From: Komagataeibacter rhaeticus
Lineage (GTDB): Bacteria > Pseudomonadota > Alphaproteobacteria > Acetobacterales > Acetobacteraceae
Direction: 5' to 3'
NCBI RefSeq assembly: GCF_003207855.1
Contig: NZ_NKTZ01000012.1
Location: 1 to 64,000 of the forward strand
DNA: 64,000 nt
Shown here one piece after another: positions 36,692 through 46,155 of this stretch. Made by a program: the position numbers and the translations under genes. The notes beneath the pieces were generated by a model. That model was not told the origin of the DNA, did not search any database, and was given only the letters and a program-made list of their open reading frames with translations. Position 1 is the first letter of the stretch. Each line of letters starts with the position of its first letter.

Positions 36692-37693
36692 CTAAACCCG
36701 TGACAGCATTTCATTGAAATGTACATCGGGTATCCTGACAGGTGTGGAAAAGGCGCTGGCATGCGACATGTCCCGCGTAAATGGCCAGCGGAACTCATCG
36801 CTCAGACTGTCGATCTGCTCCTTGACGTGATTGACCAGCAACGAATTGACAGGCTTATTGGGTGATGTAGCAAGTGAAATGGTACGAAACAGGTAGGGTG
36901 CGACAATAAGGCGGGCACTGAATTGTCCTGCCATGATTTCCCGCCGCAGGCATGAAGCCGGCAGGATGGTTGCACCAATATTGCTGGAAACCAGTTGCAG
37001 CAGCGATGTATAGGAATCACAGTCAAGCTGCACATTGAGCTTGATGTCGTGTTTGGCTGTCCAGCCCTCTACAATCTGGCGCAGGCCGTGACGTTTGCTG
37101 GGAAGGATAAGGGGAATATCCTGCAGCGCCCGCGCCTGGATGCTGTCATATCCACATTCCGCGCGCCCCTGTCCGCCAGCGGTGCCTTCGATCAGGCACA
37201 GATTCTGTGACAGCAGGGATTCCATATTGGGACTGGCCGAAACCTGGGTGTCATACAGCAGGGCAATATCCAGCATTCCGGAATTGAGCCATTGCAAAAG
37301 ATCGCCGTTATACGCATCGATAAAACGGAATTTGAGGTTTTCGTACGCGACCTGCAACGACCGGGTCAGGGGCAGGGCCAGGGTACTGCTAACGCTGGCG
37401 GGCATGCCAATAACCGCGGATGTCACGCACCCGCCCGAATAGGCATGTACCTTGTCATGCGCTTCATGGATCTTGCGTATAATATCGGTACCCAGCTGCT
37501 TCAAGCAGCGTCCGGCATCGGTCATGACAACGCCACGTCCGTTACGGTAAAGCAACTTTACATGCAGCAGCGTTTCCAGGTCCCGGATATGGCGGCTGAG
37601 TGCCGGCTGGGGCCTGCCCAGTATGGCTGAAGCCCGGGAAAAAGAACCGCATTCAGCTACAGATATGAAATATTCCAGATCTTTTATATTCAT
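36692..37693 (-). CDS. LysR-family transcriptional regulator
   Basis: 333 residues from MNIKDLEYFI. AGGGGTCGAG precedes this ATG, and LysR proteins start this way, so the 44 upstream codons of the open frame are excluded. The HTH (FISVAECGSFSRASAILGRPQPALSRHIRDLETLLHVKLLYRNGRG) is at ~8-55. A LysR substrate-binding domain follows, with Cys in DIALLYDTQ...LCLIEGT. It lies 285 bases after the FAD/Fe-S dehydrogenase genes on the same strand, and likely controls that operon. Confidence 0.93.
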   Translation of the reverse strand: MNIKDLEYFISVAECGSFSRASAILGRPQPALSRHIRDLETLLHVKLLYRNGRGVVMTDAGRCLKQLGTDIIRKIHEAHDKVHAYSGGCVTSAVIGMPASVSSTLALPLTRSLQVAYENLKFRFIDAYNGDLLQWLNSGMLDIALLYDTQVSASPNMESLLSQNLCLIEGTAGGQGRAECGYDSIQARALQDIPLILPSKRHGLRQIVEGWTAKHDIKLNVQLDCDSYTSLLQLVSSNIGATILPASCLRREIMAGQFSARLIVAPYLFRTISLATSPNKPVNSLLVNHVKEQIDSLSDEFRWPFTRDMSHASAFSTPVRIPDVHFNEMLSRV

Positions 37694-37978
37694 GTCTCGA
37701 CCCCTGAATACTGACACGCCATTCTCGAAGGAAGTCAAACGAGGACTCTGGGATTGCTGACCGTCGGACGGTTTATTATTTCGTATGAGCCATAATTTCA
37801 GGAGAATCGAACGAAAGTCAAACATATTTCAAAATTAAGAACCATATTTTTTATGTTCTTATAAATAGAATATATGGGCATGCCTGATACAGGAGGGCAT
37901 GACAACCATGACAAAGTCATTATTTATAAAAAACAAAGTATTATATGCCGGATGGGAAGGATACATCCCGGCGGGAGG

Positions 37979-39415
37979 TCAGCCTGGTGTTACGGCCCGG
38001 ATGGCGGCACTGTCGGCAGGCATGGCTGCCATATCGCCCAGTGTTGCCGGGCGTGCGGGCAGGCGCTGGTTCAGGTATCCCACATCCGCAGGGTCGCGGT
38101 CCCGGGTCTGTGCAATCAGGTCGCTCACCGTCAGGCCGCACAGGCGCCCCTGGCAGGGTCCCATCCCGCAGCGCAGAAAGGCCTTGGCCTGGTTGGGGCC
38201 AATGCATCCTTCACGGGCGGCGCTGCGCACCTGCCCTGCGATGACGCCTTCGCACCGGCAGATGACCGTCTCATCCGCGGGCTGCCGAAAGTGGCTGGCA
38301 GGGCGGAACATGCAGTCCACGAACATGCGCCCCCTGCGCGCCAGCGCAATCCGTGCCCGCATACTGACAGAGTGCAACCAATTCAGCAGGTTGCGTCTGC
38401 TCCGGCCACGGGCGGCTACAATGGCCTGTCCGGCCATACGGCCGCCCAGGGCGGCCAGTCTGCTGCCACCGATGCCCGCGGCATCTCCCACGCAGACAAT
38501 CCCATCGGGGTAACCCGCCGTGCCCGCGGGGGCGGGGCGGAAGCTGGCCTGTGCGCGATCCCATACATGTGGCACGCCCAGCGCCATGGCCAGATTGGGG
38601 TTGGGCACCACGCCATGGTGCAGCAGAAGGGTTCTGGCCGGCAGTACTTTGTCCTGGCCGTTCTTGCCAGACCACCGGACCTGTTCCAGACATGCCGTGC
38701 CTTCCGCGCATATGGACATGACACCACGATGGACCGGCACACGATGCATGACAGCTGACGCCAGCAGGCGCAGCCCGTACCATGCATCTCCCGAAAGCAG
38801 AAAAAAAGGCAGGGCTGCCAGACCTTTCCACCATTGCCGGTCCGCAGCCGTGATCAGGATGGCCGCTATATCCTGCCCCGCGCGGCGGTACTGTGCGGCC
38901 AGCAGCCATATCAGCGGGCCGCGTCCGGCAATGACCATGGGGGTGGGCGGAACCACCCCGCTTGCCTTCAGCATGGTCTGAGCAGCGCCAACCGTCATGA
39001 CGCCGGGCAGGGTCCAGCCGGGAATGGGGAAGGGGCGCTCCATGGCGCCCCCCGCCAGTACCACGCACCGCGCGGCAAAGCGCCGGGGCTGACCATCCAC
39101 CCGTGCCATGACCACATGATCGGGCGTAATGCCCCATACAATGGCGCGCGGGATGATATGCGCGCCGCTTGCATACGCACGCCGGATCATCCGGGTTCCC
39201 TTGCGCCAGTAGTCTTTTCCCAGAACCTGACCCTGCGGAAAGGGGCTGTGGCTTGCGGCGCGGTAGATCTGCCCGCCCGGATGCATGTTTTCATCCAGAA
39301 CCAGCGTCAGCAGCCCGGCACCCGCCGTTACGGCCGCAACGCCCAGTCCGGCGGGGCCCGCCCCAATAATGATGACATCATGGACCGTATCGTCCGGCAG
39401 GCCGGATGATGTCAT
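37979..39415 (-). CDS. FAD/[2Fe-2S] subunit of three-component amino acid/opine dehydrogenase (HcnB/OoxA-like)
   Basis: 478 residues. DVIIIGAGPAGLGVAAVTAGAG binds FAD, GGQIYR follows, and VIAGRGPLIWLLA is the second nucleotide motif. The C-terminal region (~385-430) has CRC and CGMGPCQGRLC, a BFD-type [2Fe-2S] domain. Architecture matches HcnB (hydrogen cyanide synthase), OoxA (opine oxidase) and D-hydroxyproline dehydrogenase subunits. It oxidises C-N bonds and passes electrons to the membrane chain. The start overlaps the small ferredoxin-like gene by ATGA. Confidence 0.88.
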   Translation of the reverse strand: MTSSGLPDDTVHDVIIIGAGPAGLGVAAVTAGAGLLTLVLDENMHPGGQIYRAASHSPFPQGQVLGKDYWRKGTRMIRRAYASGAHIIPRAIVWGITPDHVVMARVDGQPRRFAARCVVLAGGAMERPFPIPGWTLPGVMTVGAAQTMLKASGVVPPTPMVIAGRGPLIWLLAAQYRRAGQDIAAILITAADRQWWKGLAALPFFLLSGDAWYGLRLLASAVMHRVPVHRGVMSICAEGTACLEQVRWSGKNGQDKVLPARTLLLHHGVVPNPNLAMALGVPHVWDRAQASFRPAPAGTAGYPDGIVCVGDAAGIGGSRLAALGGRMAGQAIVAARGRSRRNLLNWLHSVSMRARIALARRGRMFVDCMFRPASHFRQPADETVICRCEGVIAGQVRSAAREGCIGPNQAKAFLRCGMGPCQGRLCGLTVSDLIAQTRDRDPADVGYLNQRLPARPATLGDMAAMPADSAAIRAVTPG

Positions 39416-39717
39416 GATCCATGCCCTTCGAGGTCCGTCTCGATACACATGCCTGTCCTGACCGGCAGCAGGCAGGCTTGATGCATGCTGCGGCCATCAA
39501 CCCGGACCAGACATTCATGACACGCGCCCATAAGGCAGTATGGCACGCGCACACGCCCCGTGGGGGGGAGCGAGCCGCAGGCCGGATAACCTGCCAGCAT
39601 CATCGCCACCGCCACGCTATCGCCCAGACGGGCTTCCAGCACGCGACCATCAAGCGTGAACGTGATACGCGGCCCGGCGGGAGCCACAATACGGCGGAAA
39701 CGGAAACGGTCTGTCAT
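39412..39717 (-). CDS. Small [2Fe-2S] subunit of the three-component dehydrogenase (HcnA/OoxC-like)
   Basis: 101 residues with a ferredoxin fold. ITFTLDGRVLEARLGDSVAVAMMLAG is followed by PYCLMGACHECLVRVDG and a distal QACL Cys, the four ligands of a [2Fe-2S] cluster. Size and motif match HcnA and the small subunit of opine/sarcosine/hydroxyproline dehydrogenases. It overlaps both neighbours by ATGA. Confidence 0.9.
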   Translation of the reverse strand: MTDRFRFRRIVAPAGPRITFTLDGRVLEARLGDSVAVAMMLAGYPACGSLPPTGRVRVPYCLMGACHECLVRVDGRSMHQACLLPVRTGMCIETDLEGHGS

Positions 39718-40892
39718 GATCGGGATGCCGCGGTGAGGGTGAAGCGACTGGCGGAAAATGCTTGCATGATGGGGGGAATGATACCCGTATGGATCGCGTC
39801 ACACACAAGGCCCGTATGGTTGGGGGCCAGTGTCACGCCTGAATGGCACGATGCCACGAATGCACCCGGCCAGAGGGTGGAATGGTCATAGACAGGCATC
39901 CCGTCTGGGCTTTTGACCCGGAAACATGACCACGAACGCACGACCGAGGCCGCCTGCAGGCACGGAAAGGAACGGATAGCGCGATCGGCCATCACGGCAT
40001 CGATTTCCAGGTCGACCGGCTGCCGTGTCATGACCGTATCCTGGCTGTTCCCGATCAGGACACTGCCATTATCCGTCTGGCGCAGGGCATTCGTGGGATA
40101 GTCCAGAAATGGCGGCAGCCTTTGCGTGACCATGATCTGCCCGCGTTGCGGAGTGATGGGCGCATGCAGCCCCACCATGGGGGCAAGCCGCGTGTTATCC
40201 AGACCCGCAGCCAGCACGACGCGCTCACATTCCCTGTACCCATGGGGTGTATCCAGTATGAAAGTTCCTTTTTTGGTAGGGGTTATGGTGCGAACGGGAC
40301 TTGCCGGCACATAATGCCCGCCCGAGCGACCGAAGGCCCTGTGCAGGGCGTGAAACAGGGCCAGTGCATTGAGATGCCCGTCGAGTGGCGAAAACAGCGC
40401 GCCCACGACATCTGGCCCGATTGCGGGCAGTAGCGCACGGGTCTGGCTGTGGTCGAGCATTTCATGGGGAAAGTCGCTGCCCTGATCGCAAGCGATGCGC
40501 GCGCTACGGGTCGCAAGGTGATCCATTTCGGCACCGGACAGGGCCAGAGTCAGGCCGCCGCGCTGGCTCAGGTGCAGCACGATGCCGGTCATGGCCTCCA
40601 GTTGCCGGGCAAAATCCGGCCATGCGGCAGCGGCCATACGGCTCCAGTTAAAATAGGCGGGCGCGCCCGCCCCCTTGCTCTGCACCCATAACAGGGCAAA
40701 ATTCGCCCGTGCCGCGCGCAGGGCCCGGTCCCCTTCGTCCAGTACCGTAACCCTGTGGCCACGCAACACAAGCCCCAGCGCAATACTGGCCCCCACCATG
40801 CCGCCACCGATCACGATGGTATCGGCCGCCGTGCCGGGATGCCGCGTCACCGCACCGTTTCCTGGCGCAGCAGGCAGGGGGAGGTGCTCCAT
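39714..40892 (-). CDS. FAD-dependent DAO-family subunit of the three-component dehydrogenase (HcnC/OoxB-like)
   Basis: 392 residues. The dinucleotide motif TIVIGGGMVGASIALGL is at ~25-42, with HLNALALFHAL and a DAO C-terminal region (FRVKSPDGMPVYDHS). This subunit carries the amine or amino acid oxidation site in HcnABC and opine oxidases. The start shares one base with the hydantoinase A stop (TGATG), so the hydantoinase and the dehydrogenase are made together. Confidence 0.88.
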   Translation of the reverse strand: MEHLPLPAAPGNGAVTRHPGTAADTIVIGGGMVGASIALGLVLRGHRVTVLDEGDRALRAARANFALLWVQSKGAGAPAYFNWSRMAAAAWPDFARQLEAMTGIVLHLSQRGGLTLALSGAEMDHLATRSARIACDQGSDFPHEMLDHSQTRALLPAIGPDVVGALFSPLDGHLNALALFHALHRAFGRSGGHYVPASPVRTITPTKKGTFILDTPHGYRECERVVLAAGLDNTRLAPMVGLHAPITPQRGQIMVTQRLPPFLDYPTNALRQTDNGSVLIGNSQDTVMTRQPVDLEIDAVMADRAIRSFPCLQAASVVRSWSCFRVKSPDGMPVYDHSTLWPGAFVASCHSGVTLAPNHTGLVCDAIHTGIIPPIMQAFSASRFTLTAASRS

Positions 40893-42955
40893 CAGCCGAT
40901 ACCGGTATCGATGATGATGTTCAGGTAGGGTTCGACATGGGCCTCCATGCCCGGAAGGATAACGGTCGTGGCATCCATCTGTTCAATGATGGCAGGGCCG
41001 GGAATGCGGTTGCCACTGCGCAGGTGGGCACGGTCATAGATCGGGCATTCCACAAATCCGCCCGTTTCGGGAAACCAGACTTCGCGGGCGCCGGTACGCG
41101 CGGCGGAGGGATCCGGCCCTTCATCGGGGTGACTGATGAACTCGGCCTTTTCCACCCGGCCGGTCGCCTCGACACGGAAAGTGACGAACTGGATCGGGTC
41201 ACTTTCGGAGGCAAAGCCATACTGGGTCCGGTGGGCTTCCATGAATTCCGCGATCATATCCGTTACGGTCTGTGCCGTAATCCTGCCCTCGGGCGCGCAC
41301 AGCATGACCGGCAGTTCGTAATTCTGCCCGACATAGCGCATGTCCACCGTAAAGCGCTGGCCACAGTTTTCCGGTGCCACGTTTTCCTCGGTAAACCAGC
41401 CTTGCGCCCGCGCCGCCAGTTCATCATGAATGGCCTGGACCCGGTCAACATTGCCCTCATCCGCCATCATGATCTGCGTGGTCGAGAAATCGGCCCGCAG
41501 GTCGGTCAGCAGCAGCCCCAGCGCGCACATCACACCGGGCGTCAGCGGAATGACGACACGCTTCATGTCCAGTTCCAGGGCAAGCCGCACCGCATGCAGC
41601 GGCCCGGCGCCGCCCAGGGCCATAAGGGCGTAGTCGCGCGGGTCATGGCCTCTCTGCACGCTGATGACCCGTACGGCGCGCGCCATGTTGGCTGTAACCA
41701 CCGAAATGATTCCCTGCGCCGTCGCCATGACATCCATGCCCAGTTCGCCAGCCAGACGGCTGATCTGGGCATAGGCCTTGTCGTGGCGGATGGGCATGCG
41801 GCCGCCAAGCAGGAATTCGGGGTTCAGGATATGAAGCACCACATTGGCATCGGTGGTGGAGGGGATGTCATTGCCCTTGTCGTAACAGACCGGGCCGGGA
41901 AAGGCGCCGCAGCTCTGCGGGCCGACCTTCAGCAGGCCACCATTGTCACGATAGGCCAGCGACCCGCCCCCCGCACCCACGGTATGGATGTCAAGCATCG
42001 GGGCCTTGATGGGATAGCCATGGACCATGGCTTCGCCCGTCATGCGGCATGCTCCGTCCTTGAGGAGGGCGACGTCGGTGCTCGTCCCCCCCATGTCGAA
42101 GGTGATGAGATTGGGGATGCCGATCATGCGCCCGATTTCCTGGGCTGCGACAACACCCGTAGAGGGACCCGACAGCACGGTGCGCACGGGCAGCGCGCGC
42201 GCCAGGTCAAAGCTGATCACCCCGCCATTGGACTGCGTGATCCGGGGCGCGACACCCAACCCCAGATCCATCAGGCGCCTGGCCAGGCGGGTGATGTAGG
42301 TTTCCATCACCGGGCCGAGATAGGCATTCACCACCGTGGTGGAAAAACGCTCATATTCCCGGAATTCAGGGGCTACGGCGCTGGAGATGGAGGTGAAAGC
42401 CTCAGGAAATTCCTCCTGCACGATTTCAAGTGCGCGCTGCTCATGCCCGGGACGCACAAAGGAATACAGGAATCCGATGGCAACCGCCTGTACGCCCGCA
42501 TCCTTCAGGGCGCGGGCCGCCGCGCGCACGCTTTCCTCATCAAGTGCCGTTTCCACCGTCCCGTCATGGCGGACCCGCTCGGGCACTTCAAAACGCAGGT
42601 GCCGCGCCACCAGGGTTTCTGGCTTGTCGGCCTGTGTATCATACAGGCTCGGGCGCTTCTGCCGCCCGATTTCCAGCAGGTCACGGAAACCGTCGGTGGT
42701 GATCATGCCGGTCGGCACACCCCTGTGCTGGATCAGGGCATTCGTACCGACCGTCGTGCCATGCCCGAGGAACCTGACATCGCCCGCGCTGGCACTGACC
42801 GTGCCCAGCCCCTCGGTCACGCCCCCGGCTATGCCGCGTGACGGATCATCGGGGGTGGATGAGACTTTCCATATTCCGAACTGTTTCGTTTCTGTATTGT
42901 AAAGACAGATATCACAGAAGGTTCCCCCGGAATCCACGCCAATCCGCCAAGACAT
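40892..42955 (-). CDS. Hydantoinase/oxoprolinase A subunit (HyuA-like)
   Basis: 687 residues of the ATP-dependent amidase family. RIGVDSGGTFCDICLYN (ATP-binding), GTTVGTNALIQHRG, TFDMGGTSTDVAL, HTVGAGGGSLAY and LGGAGPLHA are all family motifs. HyuA partners HyuB (44451) to hydrolyse cyclic amides such as N-methylhydantoin or 5-oxoproline with ATP. It is transcribed away from its likely partner; 169 bases separate it from the divergent DAO gene. AAGGA precedes the ATG. Confidence 0.93.
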   Translation of the reverse strand: MSWRIGVDSGGTFCDICLYNTETKQFGIWKVSSTPDDPSRGIAGGVTEGLGTVSASAGDVRFLGHGTTVGTNALIQHRGVPTGMITTDGFRDLLEIGRQKRPSLYDTQADKPETLVARHLRFEVPERVRHDGTVETALDEESVRAAARALKDAGVQAVAIGFLYSFVRPGHEQRALEIVQEEFPEAFTSISSAVAPEFREYERFSTTVVNAYLGPVMETYITRLARRLMDLGLGVAPRITQSNGGVISFDLARALPVRTVLSGPSTGVVAAQEIGRMIGIPNLITFDMGGTSTDVALLKDGACRMTGEAMVHGYPIKAPMLDIHTVGAGGGSLAYRDNGGLLKVGPQSCGAFPGPVCYDKGNDIPSTTDANVVLHILNPEFLLGGRMPIRHDKAYAQISRLAGELGMDVMATAQGIISVVTANMARAVRVISVQRGHDPRDYALMALGGAGPLHAVRLALELDMKRVVIPLTPGVMCALGLLLTDLRADFSTTQIMMADEGNVDRVQAIHDELAARAQGWFTEENVAPENCGQRFTVDMRYVGQNYELPVMLCAPEGRITAQTVTDMIAEFMEAHRTQYGFASESDPIQFVTFRVEATGRVEKAEFISHPDEGPDPSAARTGAREVWFPETGGFVECPIYDRAHLRSGNRIPGPAIIEQMDATTVILPGMEAHVEPYLNIIIDTGIG

Positions 42956-43124
42956 GTGCTGTTCCTTCTCTCAACTGTCCAATGGATGAACAAGTATTAC
43001 GGGGCGGCAGCGTGGGGGGGTAAGACGGTTTCATGTCATATCAGTTATATCGAGACGCAATATTGGGAACGTGCCATGAATGTTTACGGATTTCATCCCT
43101 AATATCGTGAAGGACGAGGATTCA

Positions 43125-44432
43125 ATGGCACCGAAGGTCGAACCCGTTCAGCCAAGCACGGAATTCCCCGCAAGGACCAATGTCGTCATTATCGGTGGCG
43201 GCATCATCGGTGTCACGGCCGCCCTTTTCCTGGCGCGCTCGGGCATTCCGGTCACGTTGTGCGAAAAAGGGCATATCGCGGGCGAACAGTCCAGCCGCAA
43301 CTGGGGCTGGACACGGGTCATGGGCCGTGATGAACGTGAACTGCCACTTGGTCAGGCCAGTCTGAACCTGTGGGGCCAGATGAACGAGATGACGGGCAGG
43401 GACACCGGTTTCAGGCAGTGCGGCATTCTTTATGCCTGCGATAATGAACGCGAAATGAACGATTTCCTGAAATGGAAGGATATCGCCGACCGGTACCAGA
43501 TTCGTACGGAAGTGCTTGATCCGGCACGGACGGCTGAAAAAAGCGGCTCCCAGCGTCTGTTCCGCGGCGGCCTGTTCTGCCCGACCGATGGCCGGGCCGA
43601 ACCCACCATGGCCGCCCCAGCCATTGCCGCGGCCGCGCGCGAACAGGGGGCGACAGTCCTTACCCGCTGCGCCGTAAGGGGGGTCGAGACACGCGGCGGC
43701 CGCGTGTGCGGAGTAGTAACCGAACGCGGCACGATCGCCTGTGAAAGCGTGATCCTGGCGGGTGGCGCATGGTCGCGGCTGTTCGCGGGCAATACGGGTA
43801 TCGACCTCCCCTCGCTTCAGGTTCTGGGCAGCGTTGCAAGGGTGGACAACGTTGAAGGCGGACCGGAAGAGACGGTAGGCGGCAGCGACTTTGCCTTCCG
43901 GCGCAATATACAGGGCGGCTACAACATCAGTCGGCGCAACGCCAGTGTGGCCGATATCGTGCCCGATTCCTTTCGCCAGTTTACGCGCTTCATCGGTGCC
44001 TACCGCACGGGCTGGCGCGAATTGCGGCTGCATCTCGGCCGCCGCTTTCTTGAGGAAATGCGCATGCCACGCGCCTGGTCGATGGACGAGATCTCCCCCT
44101 TCGAGATCATTCGTACACTTGACCCCGAACCCTCGCACTACCTGCTCGACGAGGCGATCACGATCCTGAAGCGTGATTTCCCCGCCTTCCGCACCATGCG
44201 CGAAGTCGAGCGCTGGGGCGGCATGATTGATGTCACACCGGATGCGGTGCCGGTCATCGGGCCGGTTGACAGCCTGCCGGGATTCTATCTGGCCACCGGT
44301 TTTTCCGGCCATGGTTTCGGCATTGGTCCGGGGGGCGGCAGGCTGATTGCGGACCTTGTTTCGGGAAGGACACCCGTTGTCGATCCCACACCGTTCCGGT
44401 TTGGCCGGTTCAACACCGACCACAGGCCATAA
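43125..44432 (+). CDS. FAD-dependent oxidoreductase (DAO family)
   Basis: 435 residues from MAPKVEPV; GAGGATT precedes this ATG, and an upstream ATG at 43080 has no site. NVVIIGGGIIGVTAALFLARSG binds FAD. GHGFGIGPGGGRLIADLV at the C-terminus is typical of glycine/sarcosine/D-amino acid oxidases. The Q-S-S-R-N-W-GW segment matches gamma-glutamylputrescine oxidase-like enzymes. It is followed by HyuB after 18 bases and should oxidise an amine or N-methyl group in the same pathway. Confidence 0.92.
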   Translation: MAPKVEPVQPSTEFPARTNVVIIGGGIIGVTAALFLARSGIPVTLCEKGHIAGEQSSRNWGWTRVMGRDERELPLGQASLNLWGQMNEMTGRDTGFRQCGILYACDNEREMNDFLKWKDIADRYQIRTEVLDPARTAEKSGSQRLFRGGLFCPTDGRAEPTMAAPAIAAAAREQGATVLTRCAVRGVETRGGRVCGVVTERGTIACESVILAGGAWSRLFAGNTGIDLPSLQVLGSVARVDNVEGGPEETVGGSDFAFRRNIQGGYNISRRNASVADIVPDSFRQFTRFIGAYRTGWRELRLHLGRRFLEEMRMPRAWSMDEISPFEIIRTLDPEPSHYLLDEAITILKRDFPAFRTMREVERWGGMIDVTPDAVPVIGPVDSLPGFYLATGFSGHGFGIGPGGGRLIADLVSGRTPVVDPTPFRFGRFNTDHRP

Positions 44433-44450
44433 AACAGGAAGTTACAGACC

Positions 44451-46010
44451 ATGACCGATACAGATCGTATTCAGCTTGACCCCGTAACTGTCGAGATCAT
44501 CGGCAGTGCCCTGTCATCGATCGTTGATGAAATGGGGGAGGCGCTTGTCCGCACCAGCTATTCCACAAACATCAAGGAACGTCGTGACTGCTCGACCGCC
44601 CTGTTCGACCAGTCCGGCCACACGCTGTGCCAGGCCGAGCACATCCCGATGCATCTGGGCTCCTTTATCGAATTCGTCCCGCTTGTCATGGCACGCTACA
44701 AGGCGGACGATATCAGGCCAGGTGATGTCTTCATCGGCAATGATGCCTATGCCGGGGGGGGAACACACCTGCCTGATATCGTTCTGGCAGAGCCGATTTT
44801 CGTCAAGGAGCGGATCGTGGCCTGGGCGATCAATACCGCCCATCATTCCGACTTCGCCGACCGTGGCGACGCCCACATCTTCCAGGAAGGGATCCGCATT
44901 CCCCCGGTCAGGCTGTACAAGGGCGGCGTGCTGCAACATGACGTGCAGGACCTGATCCTGCTGAACTGCCAGGTCCCGGCCGAGCGTATTTCCGACCTGC
45001 GCGCCCAGATGGCGGCAAACCGCCTGGGAGTCAGCCGCCTGCAGGCGCTATGCACGAAATACGGCACCGATATCGTCATCAGGGCGGGACAGGAACTGCA
45101 GGACTATGCCGAACGCAAGATGCGCGCGGGTATCGCCGCAATCCCCGACGGGCGGTACACGGCCGATGACCTGTTTGAAACACTGGGCTATCCCACCCCG
45201 ATCGCCATCGGCTGCACGATCGATATCACGGGGGATGAAATGACCCTGCAGTTCGACAGTCCACCCCAGGTACGGGCCAGTTTCAACATGACGCGCTCCG
45301 CCCTGCTGGCCACGGTCTATTATGCGGTCAAGTCGATCGTGGATCCCACCATTCCGCCCAATGCGGGGCTGGCGCGTCCGTTGCATGTCAGGGCGGAGAG
45401 CGGAACGGTGCTATGCTGCCGGGAACCGGCCGCCGTGATGGGGCGCATTTCCACCTGCCAGCGCGTGGTGGACGTGATCAACGCGGCATTGGCTCCCGTC
45501 TGCCCCGAAAGCATCACCGCCGCATCGAATGGCGCGGTCGTATCCGCCACCTTCAGTGGCACGCGCAAGACAACGGGCGATTACTGGATCTATCTTGAAA
45601 CCATTGGTGGCGGTTCAGGCGCGCGCCATAACAAGGATGGGCTGGATGGCGTGCAGGTGCACCTGACCAATACATCGAACCTTCCGATCGAAGCGCTGGA
45701 GATCGAATACCCGCTCACGCTGTTGCGTTACGAACTGGTCGATGGCTCGGGCGGGGCGGGCCGCTATCGTGGTGGCATGGGGCTGCGGCGCATCTATCGC
45801 GCGGGTGAGGACTGTCAGGTCGCCATCAGCATGTCACGCATTACGACAGCCCCGTGGGGGCTTGATGGCGGCCTGCCGGGCGGCAGGGCCTATGTCGAAT
45901 GCAGCGCGCCCATTCATGGCAGCACCGCCCATCTCACACCAGGTGACACGGTGGAGGTGGTGACACCCGGCGCCGGCGGCTATGGCGCGCCCCCTGCCGC
46001 GGCCAGCTAG
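44451..46010 (+). CDS. Hydantoinase/oxoprolinase B subunit (HyuB-like)
   Basis: 519 residues. DPVTVEIIGSALSSIVDEMGEALVRTSYSTNIKERRDCSTALFD, GDVFIGNDAYAGGGTHLPDI, AHHSDFAD and the C-terminal GSGGAGRYRGGMGLRR are strongly conserved HyuB features. It works with HyuA in ATP-dependent cyclic amide opening. It sits in an operon with the DAO gene and is followed by an intrinsic terminator. Confidence 0.94.
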   Translation: MTDTDRIQLDPVTVEIIGSALSSIVDEMGEALVRTSYSTNIKERRDCSTALFDQSGHTLCQAEHIPMHLGSFIEFVPLVMARYKADDIRPGDVFIGNDAYAGGGTHLPDIVLAEPIFVKERIVAWAINTAHHSDFADRGDAHIFQEGIRIPPVRLYKGGVLQHDVQDLILLNCQVPAERISDLRAQMAANRLGVSRLQALCTKYGTDIVIRAGQELQDYAERKMRAGIAAIPDGRYTADDLFETLGYPTPIAIGCTIDITGDEMTLQFDSPPQVRASFNMTRSALLATVYYAVKSIVDPTIPPNAGLARPLHVRAESGTVLCCREPAAVMGRISTCQRVVDVINAALAPVCPESITAASNGAVVSATFSGTRKTTGDYWIYLETIGGGSGARHNKDGLDGVQVHLTNTSNLPIEALEIEYPLTLLRYELVDGSGGAGRYRGGMGLRRIYRAGEDCQVAISMSRITTAPWGLDGGLPGGRAYVECSAPIHGSTAHLTPGDTVEVVTPGAGGYGAPPAAAS

Positions 46011-46043
46011 GGCCATTCCGCCTGCCTTCCTGATATCCAATCG

Positions 46044-46072
46044 CGCCCGGCCCCTCAGGTCGGGCGTTTTTT
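46044..46072 (+). terminator. Rho-independent terminator after the hydantoinase B gene
   Basis: CGCCCG (46044-46049) pairs with CGGGCG (46061-46066), followed directly by six T. It ends the DAO-HyuB transcript. Confidence 0.8.
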
Positions 46073-46155
46073 CCTGTGCGGGGCTGGTGGCTACGGACCG
46101 GTGGTGTATCCGGGTCCATGGCGGCCATGTTCCATGAAAACGGAGATGCATTCCC

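Noticed and set aside
40937-42841. 634-codon plus-strand frame opposite hyuA
   Set aside because: Long only because the GC-rich hydantoinase gene leaves the antisense frame open; the His/Gly/Arg-rich product has no domain.
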